Shown piece by piece: positions 28,405 to 39,580 of a DNA stretch of 64,000 nucleotides. Source of the stretch: Desmodesmus armatus (taxonomy: Eukaryota; Chlorophyta; Chlorophyceae; Sphaeropleales; Scenedesmaceae); the NCBI GenBank assembly GCA_007449985.2, contig VIIQ02000133.1, positions 153,908 through 217,907 of the forward strand. The letters run 5' to 3'. How positions within the stretch are numbered: position 1 is the stretch's first letter; each line of letters starts with the position of its first letter. Made by a program: the position numbers and the translations under genes. The notes under the pieces are model-generated. The model ran no database searches. It had not been told where the DNA came from and saw only the letters and a program-made list of their open reading frames with translations.

Positions 28405-28712
28405 GGACTACCAGGTGCACTTGACAACAGTGCCCGCTTGGCAGCAGCACCGCTGCTCAGAGACTCGCGCAGGACTGCTACATCTTTGAGTAGACTGAGA
28501 GCACTGCTTTCCTTTATCGTTCCTTTGAGAATTGCATCGAGTACGGCGGGAGGCAACTGCTGTTGTGAGGGAGTGTCACTGTTGTCACTGCTGGTGACTG
28601 CTGCTGGGGTGCTGCTGCTGCACACTGAATGATGGAGGACGGCCCAGCAGATGAGCACGAGAAAACAAGCAAGGTTTCTGGTTTTACTGCTGCTGACTCT
28701 TGCGAATAGCAT
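24275..28712 (-). CDS. MNN1-like (GT71-type) alpha-mannosyltransferase
   Basis: Seven exons: 28712-28251, 27668-27447, 27134-26998, 26462-26273, 25532-25409, 25110-25002 and 24713-24275. They sum to 1,683 nt (560 aa plus stop). Residues 13-30 (NLACFLVLICWAVLHHSV) form a signal anchor, so a type II Golgi enzyme is likely. A stem with a poly-Gln run (about 104-116) precedes GVLIVAGGSNQFRNAYILLK and VEVVYYGPQEYDAPTA, the start of the catalytic domain. VIMLDSDNTPL gives the DxD metal/nucleotide-sugar motif at about 233-235, followed by FWPDFW, AGQVVLDRVRHRD, WGDK, DTYPIAF and WLHRTAAGKF, all in family order. The acidic Ser/Asp/Glu-rich C-terminal stretch is not part of the family core. Expected role: adding mannose (or a similar sugar) to glycoprotein glycans. 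Exon 4 sits in a local tandem duplication. Confidence 0.88.
25700..26780 (-). repeat. Tandem duplication around mannosyltransferase exon 4
   Basis: True exon 4 is 26462-26273. Downstream, about 235-bp units repeat its 3' two thirds with the donor: 26172-26038 (donor changed to GC, GACAAG|GCGAGG) and 25937-25803 (donor GT, but the internal acceptor-like CAG is lost), plus a fragment near 25740-25700. Upstream, the exon's 5' edge (LLGLDTP...) is echoed at 26655-26604 and 26780-26734. The 26172 copy would be in frame (phase 0 both ends) if its internal CAG were used. Confidence 0.85.
27163..27293. repeat. 33-bp direct repeat in mannosyltransferase intron 2
   Basis: A word containing CACAGACATGCAGCCGCATG occurs at 27163-27196 and 27261-27293. 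Non-coding duplicate. Confidence 0.75.
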
Positions 28713-29761
28713 TTTACTTGCACACAGCAGTCATTGAGGTGTTGGTTGCACCGTTCAAGCTCTTGGCAGTTGTCAGAAGAAGTTGTGTCAGAAACATCAA
28801 CCAGGTCGATAATTGCCAGGGTTAGTAAGGTTTACTACCTGCTCCATCAATGCAAGCAAGTGACACCATTCATGTTACAACTGTGTTCAAAAATAAACCA
28901 CCCCGGCATGTTGTGATCAGTGATCAGTGCAGAATGGTGGAGATCCGCAACCAGATCAAGCCAGACAATGATTACCTTGGGTATTGGGCACTCAAGTAGC
29001 CACAAACACTGTCATTGCTGCTCACCATGCTCAGCAGCACTAGCCAACCCATCTGGTGCACAAAAGCAAGCAGATTGCTTGATAGGCATATACCAAGATG
29101 GTTTAAGGGACCGTATGGCAGCCGTAATGGTTACTGGGGCCGAGAAGGAGCATACAAGCACATGATAAGCTGGGCACAACGTGTTCAACGAGCAGTGTTT
29201 GTTTGACCGGCGCGGTGGCAGTGCAGTAACGCCCGGTTCTGTGCTGACAAAAAATGGGGGCCCTAAAACAAAGGAAACAAAGTCAGATCTCAGTCACAGC
29301 GCGCCCTCTCTCCGGAAGCAATTGACGTAGCCATCTGGACAGGATACACCCTGTAGAGTGGCACATTTGCTTCTTGTCGTTGCACACCAATTTTCTCCCC
29401 TATCGTCCTGTTGTTCAGAACAGCCTCAGGTTAACAAACTGCCCAGAAGCGTCCGATTCAGGGATTGCAGCAGTTTCAGCGGTCTTGCACTCACAGTGCT
29501 GCAATTGTCCTCAGAATGGCGTAAGGTTTCGTTTCGGGAGTTGCCACGAGGGCTACGGCCACTCCCACGCCAAAGCGCTGAGGGGTACTGACCATGGCTG
29601 CCAGCGTGGCCTTTCACCCCCTGCCCAGCGTCTGCGGGTGCGTCTTGACCTTATCAGTCATACTGTATCGTCAGCAGCTGCTGGGAGGCGTGCAGCTGCC
29701 TCAGGGTGCTGAAGTGGCCCCTCTGCAGCGGCAGCAGTAACACCCTCAGCTGATTGTGCAG
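28713..29761. promoter_or_regulatory. Divergent region between mannosyltransferase and kinase
   Basis: About 1 kb between a minus-strand start (28712) and the plus-strand kinase. No gene recognised. ATG at 29593 (ACCATGG context, followed by AASVAFHPLPSVC and a GTGCGT donor) is one candidate kinase start but its phase does not join the next candidate exon. Confidence 0.4.
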
Positions 29762-30299
29762 TACTTTAAGGTTGCTGCTGCTGCTTGCGCTGCCGTCTTT
29801 GCTCACAGAAGCCTCAACAACAACTGGCAGTCACGCAGCAGCGATGGTGCATACCAGCAGGCAGCAGGTAAGGGCAACATTGCCTTGCGGGGCAGGGGGT
29901 CTGTTTCTGTGCGTTTTCTTGGAACGCTCATCTCATCAGTACATTGTACAGGGTGTGTAGTTGCAGTAGCAGCAATAACAAAAGCCGCAGTGGCAGCTGT
30001 TGCACGTGGAAGTCTCAAAACACATGCAGCAGCGGCTTGCAGTCAGGGCCCCCGTCAGGCTGTCATTATCTGATGCAGCAGCAAAGCTTTTCGTGCTCGC
30101 AGCTTGAATCAGGCTGATCCCCTGATCAGTGAGACCTGACAATTATCAGAGAATATTCAGATGATTGATGGTTGTAATCCTATGTGTATTCAGCGTCTAG
30201 GACACCCCGTGTACCCGTCCCTTGGTATAGGCTGTGGCTGCTGTGGCTCAATGTTGCCTTGCACTTACCATGCATAGAAGGTGGGATGCACTCCATCCA

Positions 30300-30360
30300 G
30301 CAAGTGTCAGCCTCGGGGGGGGGGGGGGGGGGGGGCGTATGTGGGGGGGGGGGGGGGCTG
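30300..30360. repeat. Paired poly-G tracts
   Basis: Two runs of guanines (18-19 and 16 bases) separated by CGTATGTG. They lie in the presumed first kinase intron and are among the longest of many G/C homopolymers in this window's introns. Confidence 0.8.
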
Positions 30361-30709
30361 CTTTGCCCGTCAGTGTTCTGAAGACAGGCTGGGCAATTGG
30401 AGCTTTGTTGAAAGAGCCTCCCCAACGGTTGTTTGCAGCATGGGTTGAATCGGGACTTGTCCAAGCCGCTTACTGCTCCAAGCACTGTGTGGCGGCAGTC
30501 AGTGTAACTACAGTCGACTAGTCGACGTCACCACCGCAACCAGCTGCATGGTGACCTTTGTCACAGACCCCTGGGAGGGGGGTGCAAGGTCCTTTTGTCT
30601 TTTCCATGACAGGGCCATGACCTGGTGGTAGCCGCTGATGTTCACAATGTTGAGCCGGCACCATCTGTAGTCACTGTATCTGACCCCTTGGCTTGTGCTG
30701 CTGTTGCAG

Positions 30710-33700
30710 GCCTTGAGCCTTACCCCACAGGCATATGGACACCTGAGTCACTCAAGTGTGACTTCCTGCCCCAGTAAGCAACGTCACATTTTGCTGAGCC
30801 AGCTGTGCCAGCAGTAGCACAGCAGCAGTGCCAGGAGCAGTAACAGCAGTAGCAGAATAGTGGTAGCGACACGCAGATGGAGTGTTGCACGCTGTGCACG
30901 AACTGCTAGGGGGATCAGGAGACCGCCAAAGCAGCTGCTGTCGTATGCGTATGGCAGCATTCGTGCGGCAGCAGCAGGAAAGTCGTCAATTGGCAGCAGC
31001 TGCCAGCTAACCAGTCTGTTGGCTTGCTCTTAGCTTACATCGTTGTGCTGCTGCTGTGCTGTGCTTGTGTTGCTGCTGTGCTGTGCTGTGCTGTGCTGTG
31101 TGGCCTGCAGGGGTGTCACTCGTGTGCTGGCTGTCACAGACAGGTGTCCCTTCAACATGCGCCTGCGGACAGAATGGTGAGCAGCAGCAGCAGCAGCAAT
31201 GGCCGCAAACAGCAGTGTACAGCAGCAGCAGCAGCAGCAGCAGTGGCCGTAAACAGCAGCAGCAGTTGCTGCAGACAGCAGCAAGCAGCAGCAGCGCCCT
31301 CACACAGTCAGCAGCACGGGACCAAAGCCGCAACCAAAGCAGCAGCAGCAGGGAACAGCAGCAGGGTCTGTGCCAGCAGCACCAAGTGCTGCTTGAATCC
31401 ATTTGCACCAGCAGCAGCGCTCAACATGAGCAGTGTTGATGTTGGGACATGATCTGTTTCAGTGGTTGAACGTGTGCTGTGCTGTGCTGTGCTGTGCAGG
31501 GCTGTGCGTGACTTTGTGTTTGTCAAGGAGATCGGCACTGGCAATGCCTCTACCGTCTGGTGAGAGGCACGGGAACACCAGCAGCAGCAGCAGCAGCAGT
31601 AGATTGTGGTCTGAGGCACAACAGCTGGGGTTTAGGAGCAGCAGCTGATGCAGCAGGGCGGATGCATGGGCTGCATTCACACAGCACAGACGGGACAAGG
31701 CAAGCACAGTTGCAATTATTGTGTGTGGCACGGCAAAGCAAAGGGTTTAGAGGCCTATGGGTGACTGGAGAGGTCCAGCAGCACAGCAACGTCCCAGCCA
31801 TTGTGATTTGCTGCTGAGTGGCACAGTCATGACATGCTGTGCTGTGCTGTGCTGTGCACCCCCCCTCTCTCAGGTATGCATTCTGCAAGAAAACGTCTCA
31901 ACCGCTTGCCATCAAGACGTACAAGAAGCGCAAGCTGAGTCCCCTCAACAGGTGCCAGGTGGCACGAGAGATACACATTCACGCACAGCTCAACCACCAA
32001 ACATCATCGCACTGGTGAGGGAGGAGGGTGGGGGTTCGGAGTGGATGGGTGCCTTTATCTGGTTCTGTGGTGGGTGTGTGGTCGGGTGTGGGAGTACAGC
32101 TTGCCTGAGGGGCAGGTGTGCATGATACATGCGCAGCTGGCCCACCCAAGGCATTGCACTGGTTTGTGAGGGAGGAGCCGTGGGCTCGAGTCACCAATTC
32201 TCTGCAGTGCTAGTACTAGCATGCACTATGCCTGTGTCTTTTTCCTTGTTACCATACTGACAAACCTGCTGCTGCTGCCACTGCTGCTGCTACTGCTGCT
32301 GCCGCTGCTGCTGCCGCTGCTGCTGCTGCAGTATGCTGCGTTTGAAGACAATGACAAGGTGTACCTGCTGCAGGAGTATGCAGAGGGGGTGAGTGAACAG
32401 CAGACTGCCATGAAGTTGTGCAGTCACTTGTCAGCTGTTGATGCTGTCAAAGTCCGATCTTCAGTGAAGATGAAGAGCCATCAATGGATACAGCTTGGGC
32501 CGCATGCCCCACGCTACCACCATCACTTCGGACTAGTACATATATACCCATGTGTGTGCGTGCACGGTGTGTGGAGACTACCAGCTTGCAGCTGAGTCAT
32601 GAATGCACGATCCTATACCTGGTGTGTGTGGCAGTTGCCATTGGTGGTGTTTTTGGGGGGGCTGGTCTTGTTTGCCGGTCTTGCTGCAGGTCCTTCTTGC
32701 AGGTGTGTCTTCCCAGTTCATCCCGTGTGGAGAGTACCGCTCAGCGGTGAAAGCATCCACTTGTAACTACCTCCCCCAAATATTTCCTCTGTCTCAGCGT
32801 TACTGCATTGGTCAAACATGTTACTCACATGTACCTTTACATGTTATGTAACGCTCGCAGGGTGACCTGTTTGACGACACGAAGCGCAGCATGGGTCGAA
32901 TTCCCTTCGCCCCTGTCTTACTCACACATGTCACTCATATGTTACTCACATGTCACTCACATGTTATTTTCATGTTTATTTTATCTGCAGGGTGATCTGT
33001 TTGACGAGATGAAGCGCAGCATGGGCCGCATGCCTGAGAGTCAGCTGGTGACGTCAGTGCTGCTGCCCATGATGAGCGCTCTGCTGGCCATGCACGCGGC
33101 AGGATTCATTCACAGAGACATCAAACCTGAGAATACCCTGTTTGCGGCAAACAGGGTGCTCAAGCTTGCAGGTGGGGTTCTTTGCGGGGGGGGGGGGGTG
33201 TCTTGGTGTGCTGGGTTGATCGAAAGGTGTAAATGTTGTGTAATGGCAGTGCTGGCGATGCATGCGGCAGGCTTCATACACAGAGACATCCAACCAGAGA
33301 ATACGCTGTTCGCAACAAACAGGGTGCTCAAGCTCGCAGGTGCGCTGCTGCTGCTGCTGCTGCTGCAGCAGCAGCAGCAGCGTGGTGGTTCTAAAGGTGG
33401 TAGCAGCATCGGTGGCAGCATGACCAGGGAGAGGCACCAACCCCCAGCTGCCAGTGCGTCAATTGTTGTTTAGAGTGTGTGTGGCTGTGCTCTCTGTGTT
33501 GCAGTCCAGCATGCGTGTTGCATCAAGCTGACACGCCCCGCTGTGCTGTGCTGCCCCCAGACTTTGGTCTTGCTGTCAACCATCTGCTGGAGCGTCCAGT
33601 CACACGACTGGGCACACTGGACTACATGGCACCAGAGGTGAATGGGGAGGGATGCAGAAGGGGGCCTTCATGGCTTTGAAAGTGCTTCAATGAGGATTGT

Positions 33701-36700
33701 AGGCATTTTGAGGCGGTAGGAAGGGTGCAGAGGGATGGGGGCTTGTAGAAGGGGGGCGGGCGTTGTCTGTGATTGCGTGAATATACTTCATGTGACTGTT
33801 GTTTGCCCTGGTAAGGTGGCCAGCGTGCATATGTGTGTGGTCTGCTGAGCTGTTCTTGAGCATCAGCAAAATGCAGAGTCGTTCCCACACCACATTGACC
33901 ATGTGTGCTGCCGTCCTTTCTTAGCCTACATACACACACACATGTCGCTTGCAGACCATTGACTGTTTACGCTCACATCCTGCCCCCCCCCCCCCACACA
34001 CACACAGGTGTTGGTGTGTCCCGACAAGCACCTCCCGTCTGACAACAAGGAGCGCAGTGACCTGTGGTACACTCCCGCAGTGGACAGCTGGGCACTCGGG
34101 GTGCTGGCGTACGAGCTGGCGGTGGGGCGACCACCCTTTGGCATGGTGAGTGACTAGTGCTGACACCGTCTGCGAGTAGAGTTCGTGGTTTGACTTTGCT
34201 GTGTGGTGTCGCCATGACATGGATGTTTTTTTGCGTATGCCTCACTGTCCCCCCACCATTCCTCTGCCCCCCCCCCCCCCCTTTCCCCTGCCCCCACCCT
34301 ACAGTCGACGCGTAACGAGACCCTTACGTGCCATCCACCAGCTGCCGCCCAGCGTCCCTGACTTGTGTCCCATCTTCCCTTCCTCAACGTTGGAGACTAC
34401 ACCTGCCCATGCTCACCCTTCTCCCCACCCTCCCGTGCACTCTTGCTGAAATTTCCGCCCTGCAGTCGACACGTGATGAGACCATCCGTGCGATTCGCCA
34501 GCTGCCCCCCAGCTTCCCTGAGTTCATGAGTCCCGGGTTGGTCCAGTACATCAGCAGGGCTCTGGTGAAGCCTGCTGACCAACGCAGCAGCCTCAGCGAC
34601 CTCATGAGACACCCATGGATACTGGGGCACGCAAGGTGGGTGGTCTTTCTTTCCTTGTGCAGGCAACCAGACATGTGTGTTGTGAGGAGGGGGTTTGAGC
34701 GGTGCTGGCAATGTGTGTAGAGGAGGCTGGGTAATGGGAACCGGCACATGTTATGCGATGTGTGCAGACGCAGGGAGGGTGCGATGTGTGTGTGGGGGGG
34801 GGGGGGGTGTGTCCATGGTGATGGTAGCAGCATCAGCGACCTGATAAGATAAGCCGTGTGCTGTGTGCTGTGTGCTGTGCAGGCGTGCTGGGATGGAGGC
34901 TCAGGTGTTGGCGTACCTACAGGTGCATGCAGAGCCAGAGAGGCAGCTGCTGCTCGCAGCAGCAGCAGGAAGCACCAGCACCATCCAGCGCCAGCAGCAG
35001 GAACAGCAGCAGCAGCAAGCAGCAGCTGAGGCAGCAAGCCTCCAGCAGCAGCAGCAGCAGCAGCAGTTGATCGCTTTGCAGCAAGCGGCAGGTGTGGCCA
35101 GCTCGAATGATGTTGCAGCTAGCGCGGCACTGCTGGTGCAAGCAGAGATGAATGCAGCCGCCGCGGCGGCTGCGGCGGCTGCGGCGGCTGGACACCTGCC
35201 GCCGGCGGCTGCGCACTTGGCGGCTCAGCTGCACTTGGCTCCCGCCCTGTCAGCCCCAGTGGGCGGCATCCCAGCCGTCACACTATCGCCCGCAGCCTCC
35301 GGACTGCTGCCAGCCGCCGCGGCAGCTGCGGCGGCTGCAGCCGCCGGCCAGCAGCAGCAGCAGCTGCTGCCGCCGCCGCAGCCGCCGGCGGCTGGGTTGG
35401 TGTCACCGGAGCGGCTGATGGCAATGGCTCCGGATGCGGCGGCGGCTGCGGCTGCGGCGGCTGGGCTGTCGAGTGGGCCGCCGAGGGTGAAGCGGACTGC
35501 CAAGAGGACCGGCATGCCTCGCTGCTTCTCCAGCAAGAACATTGCAGGAGGTATGTGGGGCTGGGTGATTGTGCTAAGCTTGAATGTGTTCCAAAATGTC
35601 TGGTGTGCTTTGTGTCAGCATACATGGTATGATTAGGGCATCCTGTGATGGGGGCAGGGTTCCCTTTTGGTTGCCTATCCCCTGCCCTTTCTTTGCTTCA
35701 CACAATCGCATCTCCCACACCCCCATTTCCCACACACCCCTTTCGCACACCCCATTTCGCACACCTCCATTCCCCACACCCCCATTCCCCACACCCGATT
35801 TCGCAGGTTTCTCACATCCACTGGCACCTGATTCCATTCCTCACACTTTCCCCAATCTGTTCCCTCACACAATCACAGGATTCTCTTTGGCAGCGATGGC
35901 AGGCGGGGTGCAGCAGCCGCTGCACCACCTCGCAGGCGGCCACCTGCAACCCACGGACACATCCACTGGCACGCAAACGGAGAGACACTCTCCCTCCACG
36001 TCCCTGGCCTTCTGGGTGAATTGGCCGGTGACAGTCCCCGCTGCAGCTCCCCTAACGGAGCAGCAGGGTCGCCGCGTACTGCTGCTGCCGCAGCCGCCGC
36101 GGCAGCAACGGCAGCAGCCACTGCAAACCTCGCCCTCATGTCCCCCCTGCACCTACGCCGTCACCAGTCGCAACAGCAGCAGGGGTTCTATCCGTCCAAT
36201 GCAATGGGGATGGACGGAGTTTCAGCAGCAGCAGCAGCAGCGGGGATGGATGCGTTCAGGGGAGGGCAGCAGCGCAGCAGCAGCGCAGGGGCGGCGGCTG
36301 CAGCTGTCGCAGCCGCCGGAGCGGTGAACCTACAGCAGCAGCAGGCAGCACAGCAAGGGCTGGTGTTCCCAGGATCGCCGTCGAGGCAAACACTGGGTTT
36401 GACCCGTCTCAACAACAGCAGCGGCGGCAGCGGGAGTGCCAAGCTCAGCGGGAGCAGCAAACGGTGCACTCCGGAGCCCGATACGGAGCTAGCAGCAGCG
36501 ATATCAGCACTCGGGCAGCAGCAGCAGCAGCAGCAGTATGCGGCTAACAGCAGTAGCCCAGGAAGCTCTTCTGGGGATGCGTCAGCAGCAGCAGGGGCGC
36601 AGGCGATGCTGCTCCAGCAGCAGCAGCAGCAGATGCAGCAGTACCTGCGGCAGCAGCAGCAACTGACGCTACTGTCTTCTGCTGGCACAACCCCTGCGGC

Positions 36701-37413
36701 ATCCTCTGCTGCTGCGGCTGCTGCCGCGGCACATCAGCTGCAGTCGTCATTTGGTCACTTTGCCTCTCCCACTGCTAGTCCCAAGCCCCCCTCCCGGCTA
36801 GGGACAGCAGGGGGTTCCAATGGTGCTAGTACCGCCGCCTATACTGCTGCTGCTGCTGCTCTGGGACTTAGCGGGGTGTCAGCACTCATGTCTGGAGCCC
36901 CAGCGGCAGCAGCGGCAGCAGCAGCAGCAGCAGCGGGCGCAAGCATACACGGCAGCTGCATGTCTCCCTCAGGAGCAGCTGCCGCTGCTGGCAGCAGTGG
37001 CAGCAATGGCGGCGGCAGCAATGGCGGTCGGAGCTCGTGCATTCGGCTGGCACCCTGCTCCCCCATGCTGAAGTCGCTGAGTCAGCACCAGTTTGAATCC
37101 CCTATGAAGAGGGTCAACAGTCAGGGTACAATGCATGCAGGGCCATCCGGCAACAGCAGCAGCAGTGGGGCCACTGGCCTCTCCCCACCACAGGCAGCCA
37201 CACTGCCGCCCCTGCAGCAGCAGCATCAGCAGCAGGTGGCAGGGGTTATGCTTGCATCAGATTGGGATCGGATGCAACATGCTGCTGCGGCAGCGGCAGC
37301 AGCAGTGCGCAGCAGCAGCGGCCATAACACACCCGGTGCTATGGATATTATAATGCAGCAGAGCCAGCGAAGCTCTTCTGTAGGTGCTGACTCAGCTGCC
37401 GCAGCCGCAGCCG

Positions 37414-37446
<33 letters not shown>

Positions 37447-39509
37447 ACGCCCGTATGTTGAGTGAGGCACTAGGCAGTGGCAGCCCTGCTGCTTTGCACA
37501 TGCACGAGCTAGCAGAGCTTCTCACTAACAGTCCCAGTGCCGCCGCTGCAAGCATACTGCACGAACAGCAGCAGCAGCAGCAGCAGCAGGCGGCGGCTGT
37601 CCTGCAGCAGCAGCTCCAGCAGCAGCAGGTGCAGCAGCAGCTGGCGGCGGCTGCCGCCAACATGCAGCAGCAGCAGCAGGCTCCGGATCGCACCCTCGCC
37701 ATGCTAAGGCGTCCTGTGCTGAGAGCGATCAGCGCACCGTCTCTGCTGCACCCTGCCCTGCAGCAGCTGCTGCAGCAGGGTTTTGCAACCGAGCTGGGTC
37801 AGCAAAACCCTACCCCCAGCCCCATAGCCCAGCAGGACAGCATCTCATCCCCATATGGTGCTGTGGGATCCTCACTGTGTGGCAGCAGTGGGTTGCTGCA
37901 GCAGGGTTCTGGCGGGATCCCCCTAAACCCTCAGGCCTCGGGTGGCTTTGGCCTAAACCCTGTGACGTCAGATGGCTATGGTGGGGCAGCGCTAAACCTC
38001 GCGGGCTCTGGTTCAGGGTCTGGGGGGTTGAGAGGAGGGTGTTGGGCCGGGGGCCAACATGGCGGCCTCTCTCAGCAGCAGCAGCAGCAGGAGATGCTGT
38101 ATTGGCAGCAGCAGCAGCAGCACTTTGACCAGAACGCAGAGCAGCAGAAGCTGTCGCCCTTTGCGTCCTCTGTAGCTGCTGCTGCAGCTGCAGCAGCAGA
38201 CGCAGCTGCGGCACGGGCCAGCATGGATTGCTCTGGGCCAGGTAGCCCCGCTGCTGCTGCTGCTGCTGACGGCTGCAGCACCCCAATGGCACTAGGAGGT
38301 GGGGTGGGTGTGAGTCAGTATGGCAGTGGTAGCTTCCTTGGGCTGCAGCAGCTCGTGCTACAGCACAGTGGCAGTTTGGCAGAGCCGTTAGGGGGTACCT
38401 ACGCCGCACAGCAGTGCTGCAGTGCTGACCTTGACAGCGGCACTTCTGCATTCCAGGGCCAGGTGACGCTGTCTCAGCTGCTGCTGGCACAGGCTCAGGG
38501 CAGAAGCCCCCCAGCCGCCGCTGCTGCTGCCGCCGCTGCCGCCGCCGCTGCCTGCGGTGGTGGTAGTGGGGTCAATGCTGCTGGTGGTATCAGCATCAAC
38601 AACAGCCTAGGTAGTGGGCAGCCGCCGCTGCTGTCAGGGGGTTACAGTGCTGCCACAGCACTCGACGTAGCCGCCATTGCTGCCACTGCTGCCGCAGCAG
38701 CGGCAGCAGTGTCGGCGGCGGCTGGGCCCGGAGTATCCTTGCAGCACAGCGGCAGCCTAGAGGCCAGCCTGGCAAGGAGTGCCAGCTTCCGGGGGCCGTT
38801 AGAGACAGTGCCAGAAGCAGCAGCAGCGACATTTTGTGAGGAGAGCGCTTCACCGGGAGCAGCGGCAGGGGTGCAGGGGTCTGCGGGTGCGAGCGTGGGC
38901 GATTGGCAGCAGCAGCAGCAGTTGCAGGAGGCGTATCAGCAGCAGCATGCAGCTGCAATGATGCAGCAGCAGCAGCAGCAGATGATGGTGCTCATGCAGC
39001 AGCAGCATCAGCAGCAGGGGTATGGGTGTGGAGGTGCTGTGTGTGGCAGTGTGCAGTGCGCTGTGCCTGGGGGTGGCTGTGCTGCAAATATGGCAAGGTA
39101 AGCCCGCCTGTACTGTACTCAAACCATACTTGAAAGTATCGCAATGTACTGCGCTGTGATGTACCGCGCACTGAGTCACTCTGTACTGCACTGTGCGGTA
39201 TAGTAATGCACACCATACTGTACTGTACTCCACTACCGTGTACTGCACTGTGCGGTATAGTAATGCACACCATACTGTACTGTACTCTACTACCGTGTAC
39301 TGCACTGTGCGGTATAGTAATGCACACCATACTGTACTGTACTCCACTACCGTACATGAACTCATGATGTACTGCTATGTGATGTACTGTGTGCTGCAGG
39401 TACAGTTTGCGGCCCCACGCACCTAGCCGACTGGCACAGGCAAGCTCCCATCAGGAGCAGCAGCTGCAACAGATGCTGGAACAGCAGCAACAGCAGCAGC
39501 AGATGCTAG

Positions 39510-39542
<33 letters not shown>

Positions 39543-39580
39543 TACACCAGCTCCATCCGTCTGGTCCCGGATGTCAATGA
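30710..39580 (+). CDS. Ser/Thr protein kinase with giant Gln/Ala-rich tail (5' incomplete)
   Basis: Exons: 30710-30773, 31111-31176, 31500-31559, 31874-32014, 32332-32388, 32991-33171, 33561-33637, 34008-34145, 34466-34635, 34883-35550, 35914-39097 and 39400-39580. The kinase domain is complete: Gly-loop GTGNASTV, AIK lysine (31914), EYAEGGDLFDE, HRDIKPEN (33111), DFG (33560-33566), GTLDYMAPE and PADQRSSLSDLMRHPWI. The motifs resemble Aurora/CAMK-like soluble kinases, with no closer assignment. After the domain come about 1,300 residues of poly-Gln, poly-Ala and Ser/Gly-rich sequence, presumably disordered. Frame closes only if one base is added in exon 31874-32014 (LNHQT read where LNHPNII is expected; CACC for CACCC). 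The frame-keeping start of the long exon is 35914 rather than the stronger AG at 35878. A phase-matched upstream exon is possible at 29762-29867. Confidence 0.82.
32861..32905 (+). repeat. Copy of kinase exon 32991 acceptor edge
   Basis: After a CGCAG acceptor, 45 bp repeat the start of the true exon (GDLFDEMKRSMGR, here GDLFDDTKRSMGR), 130 bp upstream of the original. No donor follows. Confidence 0.85.
33247..33342 (+). repeat. Copy of kinase catalytic-loop exon with donor
   Basis: The last ~95 bp of exon 32991-33171, including the CAG|GT donor, are repeated in the following intron. The copy reads HRDIQPEN, with the catalytic-loop lysine changed to glutamine. It also has no acceptor, so it is a non-functional duplicate. 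Confidence 0.85.
34305..34371 (+). repeat. Copy of kinase exon 34466 acceptor edge
   Basis: After CTACAG, 65 bp repeat the first bases of exon 34466 (STRDETIRAIRQLPPS, here STRNETLTCH...). The frame is broken by one base and no donor follows. Confidence 0.82.
39182..39355. repeat. 57-bp minisatellite in last kinase intron
   Basis: Three near-perfect tandem copies of a 57-bp unit containing GCGGTATAGTAATGCACACC and GTACTGTACTC. It lies between the long exon and the final exon. Confidence 0.92.

Noticed and set aside
35879..35913. Use of the AG at 35878 as start of the kinase tail exon
   Set aside because: It shifts the frame and reaches a stop at 36327, losing the 1,000-codon tail. The AG at 35913 keeps phase, so 35914 was preferred.
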